Origin: an uncultured Hungatella sp.
GTDB lineage: Bacteria > Bacillota > Clostridia > Lachnospirales > Lachnospiraceae
Assembly: GCA_910588325.1 (NCBI GenBank)
Contig: CAJUPP010000021.1
Location: 1 to 46,984, forward strand
Direction: 5' to 3'
DNA length: 46,984 nucleotides
In this document: positions 18,659-27,570 of the stretch, piece after piece
Layout of the letters: each line of letters begins with the position of its first letter
Position numbering within the stretch: position 1 is the stretch's first letter
The notes under the pieces: model-generated
Told to the model about the DNA's origin: nothing
What the model saw: the letters and a program-made list of their open reading frames with translations, nothing else
Database searches by the model: none
Made by a program: the position numbers and the translations under genes

Positions 18659-20158
18659 TCAGATTCCATAAACGTTACTGTATTTCTCCACCAGATAGTC
18701 CACATAATACTGGGGATTAAAATCTTCTCCTGTCACATCTTTCAGAATCTGACGGCTGGTCTTCAATTTCCCATACTGATGGATATTCTCTCTTAAAAAC
18801 TCACGGATAACCCTTATGCCCGCCTTTCCTGTTTCCAGAAGCCCTTCAAAATCCATGTGTTTCTTCATATAAGTATATAACTGAGCCCCGAATGCACTTC
18901 CCAAAGCATAAGATGGGAAATATCCAAAAGATCCCTGAGACCAATGGATATCCTGAAGAACGCCTTCTGCGACATCCTTTGGCCTTACTCCCAAATATTC
19001 CTCATACTTGTCGGCCCAGACTTCGGGCAGCTTCTCTACATCCAGGTCTTCCTCCACCAGCATCTTCTCAATCTCATACCGAATCAGCACATGAAGACTG
19101 TAGGTCATCTCATCAGCCTGGGTACGTATCAGGCTGGGAGTCACCTTATTTATGCCCTTTACAAATTGTTCCAGAGAAACATCACCCAGCTGTCCCGGAA
19201 ACACTTCCTGCAATTTGGGGTATACAGGCTTCCAGAATGCCTGACTGCGCCCGATAATATTCTCAAAAAACCTGGACTGGGATTCATGCATACCCATGGA
19301 GGTTCCCTGCCCTACCAGTGTTTGGGTCAGCTCATCCGGAATCCCCATCTCGTAAATGCCATGACCGCTCTCATGGATCACAGAAAAAATAGAATCGTCT
19401 ACATGGTTATTGTACGCCGTGGTGATTCTCACATCATGATTGTGGAGATTGGTGGTAAACGGATGGGCACTGACTGCCATAACGCCTTTGTTAAAATCAA
19501 ATCCCACATATTCTGCCAGATATTTCCCAATTTCCTCCTGCTTCTCCTCCGGATAATCACCAGTTAAAAAACTGTCATCAATGGAAACGCCGCTGTCCAT
19601 CAACTTTTTTAAAAAGGGCACCAGCTGTTCCTTCAGCACTGCAAAAAATTTATCCAGTGTCTCCATATCAAACCCTTTTTCATAAGTATCCAGCATGACA
19701 TTGTAAAGCTTCTGTCCCTCTTTTGCCCTGTAGGATGCGAAACGTTTCTGATAATCCAGAACCTTTTTTAAAGTGGGGACAAAGGCATCAAAATCTTTCT
19801 CTTTCCTGGCTTTCGCCCAGACTCTGGTAGACTCGGAACACAGCTGTGCAAACTCTCTGTATTCCTCCGCAGGAATACAGTCAAGCTTCTCCAGCTCTTC
19901 CCCTGCCTCACGCACAATGGCGGCTTCTGTTTCGGACAAACTTTTATCTTTTTTGCACGCTTCTATGAAACGCTTGAATTCTTTGTCAGTTATCACCCGA
20001 TAATATTCCCCGGATATGGCGCCGATCATCCTGGAAGTATAGGGTCCCGCTTCCTTGGGAGCCAGAGTTTCATTATCCCACTCAAACAGTACCATAGCTG
20101 TCTGAAATGCCTGAGCACGCTCCAGGTAAGTGGTAAGCTGTTCATATGCTTTGCTCAT
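18659..20158 (-). CDS. Metallocarboxypeptidase, M32 (Taq) family
   Basis: Cytoplasmic zinc carboxypeptidase of the M32 family, about 499 residues, which removes C-terminal residues of peptides with broad specificity. All family motifs are present: HPFTT (232-236), DVRITT, the zinc site HESGH (262-266), HESQSRFFEN with the third ligand Glu, LIRTQADE and GVLQDIHW. The frame is open to 20203, but the ATG at 20158 has an AAGGAG eight bases upstream and gives the usual family N-terminus, so it is chosen. It follows a terminator after the Nudix gene and has its own unit. Probable role: intracellular peptide turnover. Confidence 0.95.
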   Translation of the reverse strand: MSKAYEQLTTYLERAQAFQTAMVLFEWDNETLAPKEAGPYTSRMIGAISGEYYRVITDKEFKRFIEACKKDKSLSETEAAIVREAGEELEKLDCIPAEEYREFAQLCSESTRVWAKARKEKDFDAFVPTLKKVLDYQKRFASYRAKEGQKLYNVMLDTYEKGFDMETLDKFFAVLKEQLVPFLKKLMDSGVSIDDSFLTGDYPEEKQEEIGKYLAEYVGFDFNKGVMAVSAHPFTTNLHNHDVRITTAYNNHVDDSIFSVIHESGHGIYEMGIPDELTQTLVGQGTSMGMHESQSRFFENIIGRSQAFWKPVYPKLQEVFPGQLGDVSLEQFVKGINKVTPSLIRTQADEMTYSLHVLIRYEIEKMLVEEDLDVEKLPEVWADKYEEYLGVRPKDVAEGVLQDIHWSQGSFGYFPSYALGSAFGAQLYTYMKKHMDFEGLLETGKAGIRVIREFLRENIHQYGKLKTSRQILKDVTGEDFNPQYYVDYLVEKYSNVYGI

Positions 20159-20231
20159 AGTTTCTCTCCTTTCATTGCCTTTCATAATAGGTTTTCCATA
20201 CAAAACGTTCTTATTCCTGTTGCAGAAAAAA

Positions 20232-20255
20232 CTCCGGCCGCCAAAACGGCCGGAG
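20232..20255 (-). terminator. Rho-independent terminator after the Nudix gene
   Basis: Perfect 9-bp stem CTCCGGCCG / CGGCCGGAG around a six-base loop; on the minus strand it is followed by six T. It begins three bases past the Nudix stop codon. Confidence 0.92.
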
Positions 20256-20257
20256 CA

Positions 20258-20710
20258 TCAGTAGTATTTCTTAGAACCCCACAGGTTATTCTTTTTTAGC
20301 TCCAGGTATTCATTATACGCCTTTTCCAATATCTGCTTTTCATTGGAAAATTTCAGCAAATGATATGCCTCATAGAACTTATAATATCCGGAATCCATAA
20401 AATACTCCTCGCGCTGTGGTTTACTGTAGTAGCTGTCGGCCATCATCAGATACCAGTGGACATCTTTCTCCACCATATCCTGCGGCGTGTTAAAGGAATA
20501 TTGACTTTTCCCAATATACTTGATAATGGACGCACTGACACCGGTTTCTTCCTTCACTTCCCGCAGTGCCGTCTCCTTATACTCCTCGCCTACCTCTACA
20601 GTTCCTTTCGGCAAAACCCACCCCTCGTATTTGTTTCTATAATTCTTATACAAAACCAGAATCTTACCCCGAAATATTACCACACCGCCACAGCTCGTTG
20701 CCTCTATCAT
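20258..20710 (-). CDS. Nudix hydrolase
   Basis: 150-residue Nudix (MutT-fold) hydrolase that cleaves nucleoside diphosphates linked to another moiety. The Nudix box is complete: Gly36, Glu42, Arg50-Glu51, Glu54-Glu55 and Gly57 fit GX5EX7REXXEEXG. The start at 20710 is set by AGGAGG seven bases before the ATG; the frame is open further upstream without a ribosome site. A strong promoter (20780-20808) sits at the very end of the upstream giant gene, and a terminator follows, so it is a single-gene unit. The C-terminus (DSGYYKFYEAYHLLKF) resembles the subgroup that acts on dinucleoside polyphosphates, but the substrate is not certain. Confidence 0.93.
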   Translation of the reverse strand: MIEATSCGGVVIFRGKILVLYKNYRNKYEGWVLPKGTVEVGEEYKETALREVKEETGVSASIIKYIGKSQYSFNTPQDMVEKDVHWYLMMADSYYSKPQREEYFMDSGYYKFYEAYHLLKFSNEKQILEKAYNEYLELKKNNLWGSKKYY

Positions 20711-20779
20711 TGCAATTCCTCCTGTTTGGGCCTGCATTTTCATTCTGCAGGCTTTGGTGTGTCCTCATAGACTAAGATT

Positions 20780-20808
20780 AGTATACCTCTTTTTGTACTG
20801 ATATGCAA
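20780..20808 (-). promoter_or_regulatory. Sigma-A type promoter for the Nudix gene
   Basis: Minus-strand TTGCAT (20803-20808) and TATACT (20780-20785) with a 17-base spacer. It starts two bases past the stop of the 1725-residue gene and lies 70 bases before the Nudix start. Confidence 0.75.
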
Positions 20809-20809
20809 G

Positions 20810-23800
20810 TTAGGATTGAGGAATAATTTGATCCAGCACCGTCGGATCTTTTATCTTTTTGTCCTCCGCCAGGAACACAATCTTAGACATAATCTCTGCA
20901 GTCTTAGGATCTTCATCCACAAACGGCAGGAACAATTTTCCTCTCTTCTGGCTGTGAACCGGAAGAATATGAAGCATGGATCCGCCTTCCTGATGCACCA
21001 CGCCGCTTCCCAAGTGAACCGTATAATTGGCCCGGCTTCCCTGAATTAAAGCATGGCTGTCCTTCAATGTTACGTTTTTTAAACCAAACAACGGCAGATT
21101 GAATTCCACGATTGCCCTGCGCATCTCTATGGTAGAATGGCTGGTCTCCGGGTCTACTCCTCCTGCATGAGCCACACTGACAGCCAAATCCACATCCCTC
21201 ATGACCTCGCTGTAAATCAGATCCGGCACCTGGCTGATCTTCAAGGCCTGGAAGGTCTTCCTGTCAGAGAATTCCACCCATTCCAACGTCGGCGCCTCGA
21301 TGTCACTGGGTGAAAACCAGTCCGCCAAAGCATAAATTCTGGCTACAATATTCTCTTTATAGTAAACCTTCTGCAGCCCTTCCTCATAATCGGCTACCCA
21401 GCGGCGGCTCTTCAGACAACCTACAGTCTTCTGGGGCTGAATCTGGTTGCCAGCAAACATGCGGGAACTTGTCTGATCCAGTTCTTCCGAAAGCTTTACA
21501 TACAGTTCGCGGAATACCTGCTTAAATGGCTGACGCATCTGATGCTCAAACAGATAGTTCTGGTATTCATGCCACACGCCTGCCTGGTAGAAATCCAGAG
21601 GATGGGCAATACGGATTTTCTCGTCCCCTTCCAGAATCCGGCTTTCCCCGTTCCATGAGGTGATGCGTATTTTTCCCGTTGGGAAACCGGCCGCATTGCC
21701 GTTTTCTTCCGGCACAGAGCCTGCCGCGCCGTCCGCCGACACAAACCCCATTCCGTGCTCTCCCACAAATACCAACGGCTCCAAAATAGCCCGAACCACC
21801 GGATTCTTAAGCAGCCCTGCCGTCTCCGCCGCCGTAAACCAGGAGCCACTTTCCATGGACTCCTCCATCAGTTTCTTTGTCCGGATATACTGTTCTTTCA
21901 ACTTCTTGTGGGCATCCTTCACCTCCAGCACATAAAGGTCTTTTCCCAGACGGGAGGGAACCGATTTCAGCATCTTCTCCTGTTTCCGGCAGAGAATCTC
22001 GCTTTTCCCGTCATCCCCTACCTGAAGGCAGATCTCCACATCATCTACGGTTTTCCACTGCATATACGGCGCAAATTCCTCAATCAGTCTGGTCTCCATA
22101 TTCAAAGTCAGTCTGGTGACATCGGCAAATCCGGCATGAACACTTAAGTTCACCAGCGCAATCTGAGCCGCTTTCGTCTCGCTGGCCCTTCTCTGGGCCC
22201 CAAACTGTTTGGCCTCCTTGGAAAAATTTTGGATAAACTGGTATCGTCCCACCATGTCCGACTCCCGTTTTTCTCCGAACGGCACCAGACCATAGCTCAT
22301 CAGCAAATCCTTATTTCTCTTGGCCTTGATCTCTGCCTTAAGTATCTCCAAAGTCGTCTTTCCCGTAGCCGCATCCGCATATTTCCTGGCTCGTGAATGC
22401 TTCTGTCCGTCAGAAATATATTTGGCCGCTTTATAAAGAAGGCTGAAATTCTTCTCCCCCAGCAGTTCATAACATTCCCGAAACCAGTCGATGTCAAACG
22501 CGCCGTCCTGCAGTTCTTCCGCTTCCAAAGGTGTATATCTGGCGATGACCGCCTTCTTCTGGTCGTCAAACCGCTCATTCATATGGGCCATAAAATAGTA
22601 GCAGCCGCTCTTTAATCCCTTCCACCCCAGGTAATCCTGGATCACATCAATCCACTGAGGCGCATACATAGCTACCTCCACCAGACGGTCTGCTTTTATG
22701 CTGGTTCCCTTTAACGCCTCCTTTAACCTCTGTCCGTCATCACCTTCTGCCGGATAACAGGCCTTTAAAAGCCGGCTCAATACTTCCTTTTTCCCATTCC
22801 CTGAACGGTAATACCAGGAATAATAGGCATCGCGGCTTAAAGGATCTTTCCCCAAAGCCATAAGAATACGCACCAGATAGGTAACTCCCTGAATGTAGGT
22901 GATACCGCTCATATCACAGGAAACTTCTGTCTCCGCCTCTCCCCTGCGCAGCTCAGTATCTACCAGCACCGGCACAATGGCGTCATACAGTTCCTTCACC
23001 AGTTTGCCGCACCAAGTCCCTGGCCCAACCAGTTCCTCGCCCTTTTCCATAATCTCCGACGCCATACTCTCTCCGAAGAAGCACTGCCAGTTCCGTCTGT
23101 TGGAAGGCTTTTTGTATTCCTCTTTTACCAGCTGGGTCAATGCTTCCAAAGTTCTTCCTCTGTGGAAATAGTTCAGTACAGCCTTGTACATAATATCCTT
23201 TGACACCAGCCCCATATGATATGCTTTCAAAAACCAGTAGGGAACAATCGGCGTCATGGTGCCTGCCCCCTGGCCCGCCATGTTTCTTATGCCTGTCACA
23301 AACTGACTTCGCTCCCGGTCTTCCTTACATTTTATCTCTATCCCCCATGCTCCATAGAAAGCCCTGGTAAATTCCTCATCTGTCTCCCAATATCCCAGCC
23401 CCTGAAAGAACCGGTCAAAGAACCGAAGATTGCTGATGCACATCTCCGATTTGGCAATGCGGTCTCTCCAGTCCTTATACTCATAGGAAATCACCATATT
23501 GTTCCTGTTAATCATAGGCGTCAGAATCAGGGCTGCCTGAATTCCGACATTCAGCAGCAGCTTTTTGTCCAAAAATTCCATGCGGTAAATCGTACGGATT
23601 TCACTCACCTGTTTACTATACTCTATGTTATAAGGCTCCGGCCTGAACGGCATCTTCCCGAATACTGCCTGATAAAACTTCTTCCCTTTCTCATATGCCT
23701 GACTGTTTCCCAAAAGCATGCGGGCTTCCATCTCCACGAACGTACCGTAATCCCCGATTTCCTCCTCATAAAAAGTCCTCAGTTCCTTTTCCAACGGATA

Positions 23801-25987
23801 GTTCTTCAGACAATTCCAGTTATTGCCTTTGGTATCCCCATCCTTTTTCCGCCAGAAAGAATTCCCTACCAGTTCCTTCTCCCCGGAAAAACTGTCATAT
23901 TCATAATCCCTGTATTCCCATATCAGGCGATCCAGCTTTTTAATCTTGCGGATAATCTCCCGCTCTGACAAAGGAATACATTTCTTTATAATCTCTTTGT
24001 CTCCGGTTATGTGAGGAATCTCTTCCGGTGCATCCGGATCATAAAGACCAAATCCCTTCTCACTTGCAGCGGAGTTCTTTTCCTCTCCCAGAATCTCCTC
24101 TAACAGAACTTTTTCCTTGTCCGTAGGATTCTGAACCAGGGCTGCCAGCAGCTTTACGGTCTCATAAAATTCTTCCTTCCCCTCCTGCTTTGACAGCCGC
24201 AGCAGAAGATCCAAAGCGGCGCTGCGTTTTTCTTCCTTTTTATCTTCCAGAAGACGTTTCAGGCACCGGGCCATATCCCCATCGCTCTGCCCCATGAGAA
24301 GGGCCAGAAGTTCTTTCCTGAGAGTGCTTCTCTTAAACCGCAGCATGTCCTCCATCAGGCGGTAATCCTGACTGTCCAGAGGAAGCTTCTTCACCAGGGA
24401 AATGGCTTTTGACGAGGCAGATTCCTCTGCCAGCCCCATGTATCCAATCAGGATATCCTTCTGCTTTTGGTTGTTAGGATGATACAAAAGAAGCGCAATC
24501 AGACTGGACCGACCATAAGTACCGGTCATATCGCCTATGAGGGCCGCCGTCTCTGTCTTCTTCTCCTCATCCTCCAGCACATAAGAAAGAAATGCCAGCT
24601 GGCTGATGATCTGTGCCGGGGCCAGCTCTGCACGATACCACGGGAAAATAAACGGATCATACAAAAGACCTTTCTTCGGCAGCTTCTCATGAATCCAGCG
24701 GAACTTTTCATACAGTTCTTTTGCTTCTTCTCTGCTCTTGTAGTAATTGGTCAGCATCGGCTTTCTGGGCTTTTCCTCCCCGGAAACCGTGTTATCCGGG
24801 TCTCTTAAGGAGTCACGGATCCAACCGTAAAGAGGAACAGAAAATGCAGGAAGATAGGCTGCCACCAGTTCCAAGTCCTCCCAGCACTCCAAAATCACCT
24901 TCTTAGCCACACGAAGTTTCAGCTTCTCGTCAAACAGGCTCTGATTGTAGTAGGATGCTGTCAGTTTCTGATTCTTGGTGCCGTTTTCTATCAGCTCCGT
25001 CATTGCTTCCACAGCACGGTCCGCTTCTTCAAGTCCCATTGCCCACAGAGCCACACTGATGGCGACAGAATCATTGGTCTTTAGCTGTTCCCTGCAAAAA
25101 GCCCCATCCCTGAGGCACTGCCCCATTCGTTTTAACAGCTTTCCCGTAATCCGGTCCACACTGTTTTCATCAAAAATTCCAATCCAGGTTGACACCGCTC
25201 TTTTTACAGAAGAATAGCGAATCAGGTCATGTTCTTCTATGGTTTTTAAAAGTCCCAAAAATGCCTCCCCGGTTCCATGATCCATGGTCTCGCAGATGGT
25301 CTGACGCAACCCTTCCTGAAGTCTGGCAGCCAGAAGAAGGTCGCAAAGCAGTTTCTGCAGTTCCTTATTGTCACTTCGGAGAATCCCCAGAATCATTTCC
25401 CTGTTCAGATAGGCCGTATTGCTTTCGCTTAAAATCAAGTCCTTTAAAGCAGATATCACCATTCCATTGCCCCGGTCGATCTCCGCCGCATAGATCAGGC
25501 TGAAATCCTGATTGAACCGCCAGTTGTGCTTTATGTAGTCCAGCTTCTCCTCATCCATCCGGTTATACATATAGTCTTCCACACTGACACCACAGTACCC
25601 CAGATTCTCATAAGCAGTCAAAAGAGAAAATGCCTCCCTGACACTGGGTCCATACCGGGCGGTGCGCACGGTGCGGCGGTTCCAGCCATAAGAAAAAGGA
25701 AACTGATTTAATTTATCTATAATGTAAAGAAACGATTCCTCATACTCCTTTGGGACAAACGCCTGCATCAATCCATGGCTTTTAAACCACCCAGATGGAG
25801 TCAGAGATGTATCATCATAAAACCGCCCCACCTCACCGTTTATCAGAGACCCTCCGGTCCCGTTCATTCCCGTCAATTCCCGCGCCAGCTGCTGATCTGT
25901 AACAGGCAGTCTGGAAATCCTTCTCTCCCGCTCTTCCCGTCTCTTCCTGTCAATGGCCGCCCGCGTATTATAATCAAAATCCGCCAT
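20810..25987 (-). CDS. Giant DUF5724/DUF4132 protein (YehI/MolR-like)
   Basis: 1725-residue cytoplasmic protein, no signal peptide or membrane segments. The C-terminal third fits the DUF4132 family seen in Escherichia coli YehI/MolR: HPLDFYQAGVWHEYQ, QPFKQVFRELYVKL, LIYSEVMRDVDLAVSVAHAGGVDPET and a final LPVHSQKRGKLFLPFVDEDP. The N-terminal two thirds is helical, with repeat-like stretches around residues 330-640 (RLLEDKKEEKRSAALDLLLRLS) suggesting HEAT-like packing. No enzymatic motif is recognised. In E. coli the relatives sit near MoxR-ATPase, VWA and SWIM genes; none is seen here. The start at 25987 follows AAGGAGG; a TTG five codons upstream is less likely. A small gene precedes it by 35 bases, so the two are probably cotranscribed. 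Confidence 0.8.
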   Translation of the reverse strand: MADFDYNTRAAIDRKRREERERRISRLPVTDQQLARELTGMNGTGGSLINGEVGRFYDDTSLTPSGWFKSHGLMQAFVPKEYEESFLYIIDKLNQFPFSYGWNRRTVRTARYGPSVREAFSLLTAYENLGYCGVSVEDYMYNRMDEEKLDYIKHNWRFNQDFSLIYAAEIDRGNGMVISALKDLILSESNTAYLNREMILGILRSDNKELQKLLCDLLLAARLQEGLRQTICETMDHGTGEAFLGLLKTIEEHDLIRYSSVKRAVSTWIGIFDENSVDRITGKLLKRMGQCLRDGAFCREQLKTNDSVAISVALWAMGLEEADRAVEAMTELIENGTKNQKLTASYYNQSLFDEKLKLRVAKKVILECWEDLELVAAYLPAFSVPLYGWIRDSLRDPDNTVSGEEKPRKPMLTNYYKSREEAKELYEKFRWIHEKLPKKGLLYDPFIFPWYRAELAPAQIISQLAFLSYVLEDEEKKTETAALIGDMTGTYGRSSLIALLLYHPNNQKQKDILIGYMGLAEESASSKAISLVKKLPLDSQDYRLMEDMLRFKRSTLRKELLALLMGQSDGDMARCLKRLLEDKKEEKRSAALDLLLRLSKQEGKEEFYETVKLLAALVQNPTDKEKVLLEEILGEEKNSAASEKGFGLYDPDAPEEIPHITGDKEIIKKCIPLSEREIIRKIKKLDRLIWEYRDYEYDSFSGEKELVGNSFWRKKDGDTKGNNWNCLKNYPLEKELRTFYEEEIGDYGTFVEMEARMLLGNSQAYEKGKKFYQAVFGKMPFRPEPYNIEYSKQVSEIRTIYRMEFLDKKLLLNVGIQAALILTPMINRNNMVISYEYKDWRDRIAKSEMCISNLRFFDRFFQGLGYWETDEEFTRAFYGAWGIEIKCKEDRERSQFVTGIRNMAGQGAGTMTPIVPYWFLKAYHMGLVSKDIMYKAVLNYFHRGRTLEALTQLVKEEYKKPSNRRNWQCFFGESMASEIMEKGEELVGPGTWCGKLVKELYDAIVPVLVDTELRRGEAETEVSCDMSGITYIQGVTYLVRILMALGKDPLSRDAYYSWYYRSGNGKKEVLSRLLKACYPAEGDDGQRLKEALKGTSIKADRLVEVAMYAPQWIDVIQDYLGWKGLKSGCYYFMAHMNERFDDQKKAVIARYTPLEAEELQDGAFDIDWFRECYELLGEKNFSLLYKAAKYISDGQKHSRARKYADAATGKTTLEILKAEIKAKRNKDLLMSYGLVPFGEKRESDMVGRYQFIQNFSKEAKQFGAQRRASETKAAQIALVNLSVHAGFADVTRLTLNMETRLIEEFAPYMQWKTVDDVEICLQVGDDGKSEILCRKQEKMLKSVPSRLGKDLYVLEVKDAHKKLKEQYIRTKKLMEESMESGSWFTAAETAGLLKNPVVRAILEPLVFVGEHGMGFVSADGAAGSVPEENGNAAGFPTGKIRITSWNGESRILEGDEKIRIAHPLDFYQAGVWHEYQNYLFEHQMRQPFKQVFRELYVKLSEELDQTSSRMFAGNQIQPQKTVGCLKSRRWVADYEEGLQKVYYKENIVARIYALADWFSPSDIEAPTLEWVEFSDRKTFQALKISQVPDLIYSEVMRDVDLAVSVAHAGGVDPETSHSTIEMRRAIVEFNLPLFGLKNVTLKDSHALIQGSRANYTVHLGSGVVHQEGGSMLHILPVHSQKRGKLFLPFVDEDPKTAEIMSKIVFLAEDKKIKDPTVLDQIIPQS

Positions 25988-26022
25988 ATTTTCCTCCTTC
26001 AATCCCCCAAGCTAAATGACTC

Positions 26023-26442
26023 TTACCACATCCTCCCCGTAAGCATCGTAAGCCTCACAAAGGTGAATATACTTTCTTTTTTTATCTCAATTAACTGATC
26101 TAAACTTTCAAGACAACTGTCATCTAAAAAGACCCGATAAATTCCATCTTCAAAACATTGAATGGCATTCTCTCTGGCTTTTTCAATATCCCCATGCTTC
26201 TCACCATAATTGACACCGAAAGATACCTTTCCCGCCTGTGCCTGATCATCAATCTCCTCCTTCGTCAGACAAGTTAAAAGCTCAGACCTCTCCATATTTT
26301 TATTGTACTCCTCCACCCCGGCATCCGTCACAGCCAAAATCAATTCCCGAACCGTAGCAGGCGTTCCAACTATGGTGTAAGTTTTGGGAACTACTGACTG
26401 ACGACGTTTCGCTATGTGTTTCAAGTTAACCTGAATATCCAA
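26023..26442 (-). CDS. Small protein of unknown function paired with the DUF5724 gene
   Basis: About 139 residues, not recognised. I prefer a TTG start at 26442 because AAGGAGG lies about ten bases before it and the reading gives a compact protein starting DIQVNLKHIAKRR. The frame stays open to an ATG at 26520, but those 26 extra codons come from inside the MITE-like element at 26480-26616 and have no ribosome site, so they are probably not translated. The sequence is acidic in the middle (CLTKEEIDDQAQ, FEDGIYRVFLDD) and lacks signal peptide and membrane segments. It ends 35 bases before the giant gene, suggesting a shared function. The MITE insertion lies in its promoter region. Confidence 0.6.
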   Translation of the reverse strand: MDIQVNLKHIAKRRQSVVPKTYTIVGTPATVRELILAVTDAGVEEYNKNMERSELLTCLTKEEIDDQAQAGKVSFGVNYGEKHGDIEKARENAIQCFEDGIYRVFLDDSCLESLDQLIEIKKESIFTFVRLTMLTGRMW

Positions 26443-26479
26443 TTTAGCTGCCCCTCCTTTTATCGCAGATGATAACGTA

Positions 26480-26616
26480 GTTTCGGAGTAACTATGAAAT
26501 GTCTGTAGACCATTTTCCACGTCAGTACTTAGCGCACGTCCTTTGGGCGCTTAGTACTGCTACGTGGAAACCTGAGCGAGAGCGTGTCGGAAGACAATTC
26601 ATAGTTACTCCGAAAC
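26480..26616. mobile_element. MITE-like palindromic element, 137 bp
   Basis: Terminal inverted repeats GTTTCGGAGTAACTATGAA (left, from 26480) and its complement (right, to 26616), extending to about 24 bp with one mismatch through TGTCT. Inside lies a second near-palindrome, TTTCCACGT-CAGTACT-GCGC and its complement (about 26513-26571), so the whole element can fold into a long hairpin. It has no coding capacity. No clear target-site duplication is visible at the borders. It sits between a sugar isomerase-like gene and the small gene before the DUF5724 gene. Confidence 0.75.
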
Positions 26617-26623
26617 GGACCTC

Positions 26624-27568
26624 TCACAAACAACTCTCACATCTCCCCAAAAAATACTCCCCTATTCCAGCTATCAACGACAATACCTGAGGCTTCAATC
26701 CTTCCGGAAATGACGTCAACACCGGCGCCGTTTCAAAACTCAAAGTCCCCTCAAATTTTATATTCCTCAACCCCTTCACAAATCCCTCCCAATCCGTAGA
26801 CGGAAGATTCTCACGTGTTTTCGTAAACGTAAACGGCACTTGATGAAGATCGGAGCTCCCATCATTGTCATGAATATGAAGAACCTTCAGCCGATAATCC
26901 AGCGTCGTAATAAAATCCTCAAAATCAATTCCTACCAGATTGGCATGTCCCGTATCAAAGCAGAATCCCAGCACCTGCCCATGATACCTGTCATTCATCC
27001 TGTCGATCCGCTCCGCTGCCTTTTTCGCATCACAGCATGGCCCCTCTACCAGATGACCGCTTAAGCTGTCGTAGAGATTCTCAACACACATAGTAATCCC
27101 CATTTCCTTTGCCATAGGAGCCAGCGAATCCAAAAACGCCTCCGTACGTCTCCACTCCTCTTCCTCGGAGCCCAGAAAATAAGCCAATTTAAAACCATGA
27201 ATCACAATATACGGACAGCCGAAAAAGGCACACACCTCCATGCTTTTTGGCGCAACCACGTCCCGCAGATAATCATTTAACTCTTTGCTTCCTTTCGGCA
27301 CATAGTTGGGATAGGGCATATGCATCTGGTTAATCGTAATTCCTGCTGCCTTAGCGCCTTGCTTATGAGGCTCAAAAAACTGCTCCAATTCCCGGACTGA
27401 TTTATCAAAAAAGGTATTTACCTCCGACTGGTAGAGGGATGAATTTAATAGATAACTGTTCAGGCTAAAGTCTCCACAGGAAAATCCGGCCGCCTTTAGA
27501 AGTCCAAAGCCTTCTTCCGGATGAATGTCATCGATTACATTTTTTGTCTGTACTCCAACTTCCAGCAT
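26624..27568 (-). CDS. Sugar phosphate isomerase/epimerase-like TIM-barrel protein
   Basis: 314-residue protein of the xylose isomerase-like TIM-barrel superfamily (AP endonuclease family 2 fold), a group that includes epimerases and isomerases of sugars, inositols and keto-acids. The expected metal ligands are in place: Glu in CVENLYD, Asp and His in FCFDTGHANL, His in LHIHDNDG, and a final Glu in LSFETAP. The substrate cannot be predicted. It starts two bases after the stop of a longer paralogue upstream (27571-28860), with a GAGGAG site. Its stop lies eight bases from the MITE-like element, so the last few residues (CESCL) may have been altered by the insertion. Confidence 0.87.
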   Translation of the reverse strand: MLEVGVQTKNVIDDIHPEEGFGLLKAAGFSCGDFSLNSYLLNSSLYQSEVNTFFDKSVRELEQFFEPHKQGAKAAGITINQMHMPYPNYVPKGSKELNDYLRDVVAPKSMEVCAFFGCPYIVIHGFKLAYFLGSEEEEWRRTEAFLDSLAPMAKEMGITMCVENLYDSLSGHLVEGPCCDAKKAAERIDRMNDRYHGQVLGFCFDTGHANLVGIDFEDFITTLDYRLKVLHIHDNDGSSDLHQVPFTFTKTRENLPSTDWEGFVKGLRNIKFEGTLSFETAPVLTSFPEGLKPQVLSLIAGIGEYFLGRCESCL

Positions 27569-27570
27569 AT

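Noticed and set aside
23216..23968. 250-codon open frame on the plus strand within the DUF5724 gene
   Set aside because: Antisense shadow of the giant gene, low complexity and no ribosome site.
26470..26626. Target-site duplication flanking the MITE-like element
   Set aside because: Flanks GATAACGTA and GGACCTCTC do not match, so no duplication can be claimed.
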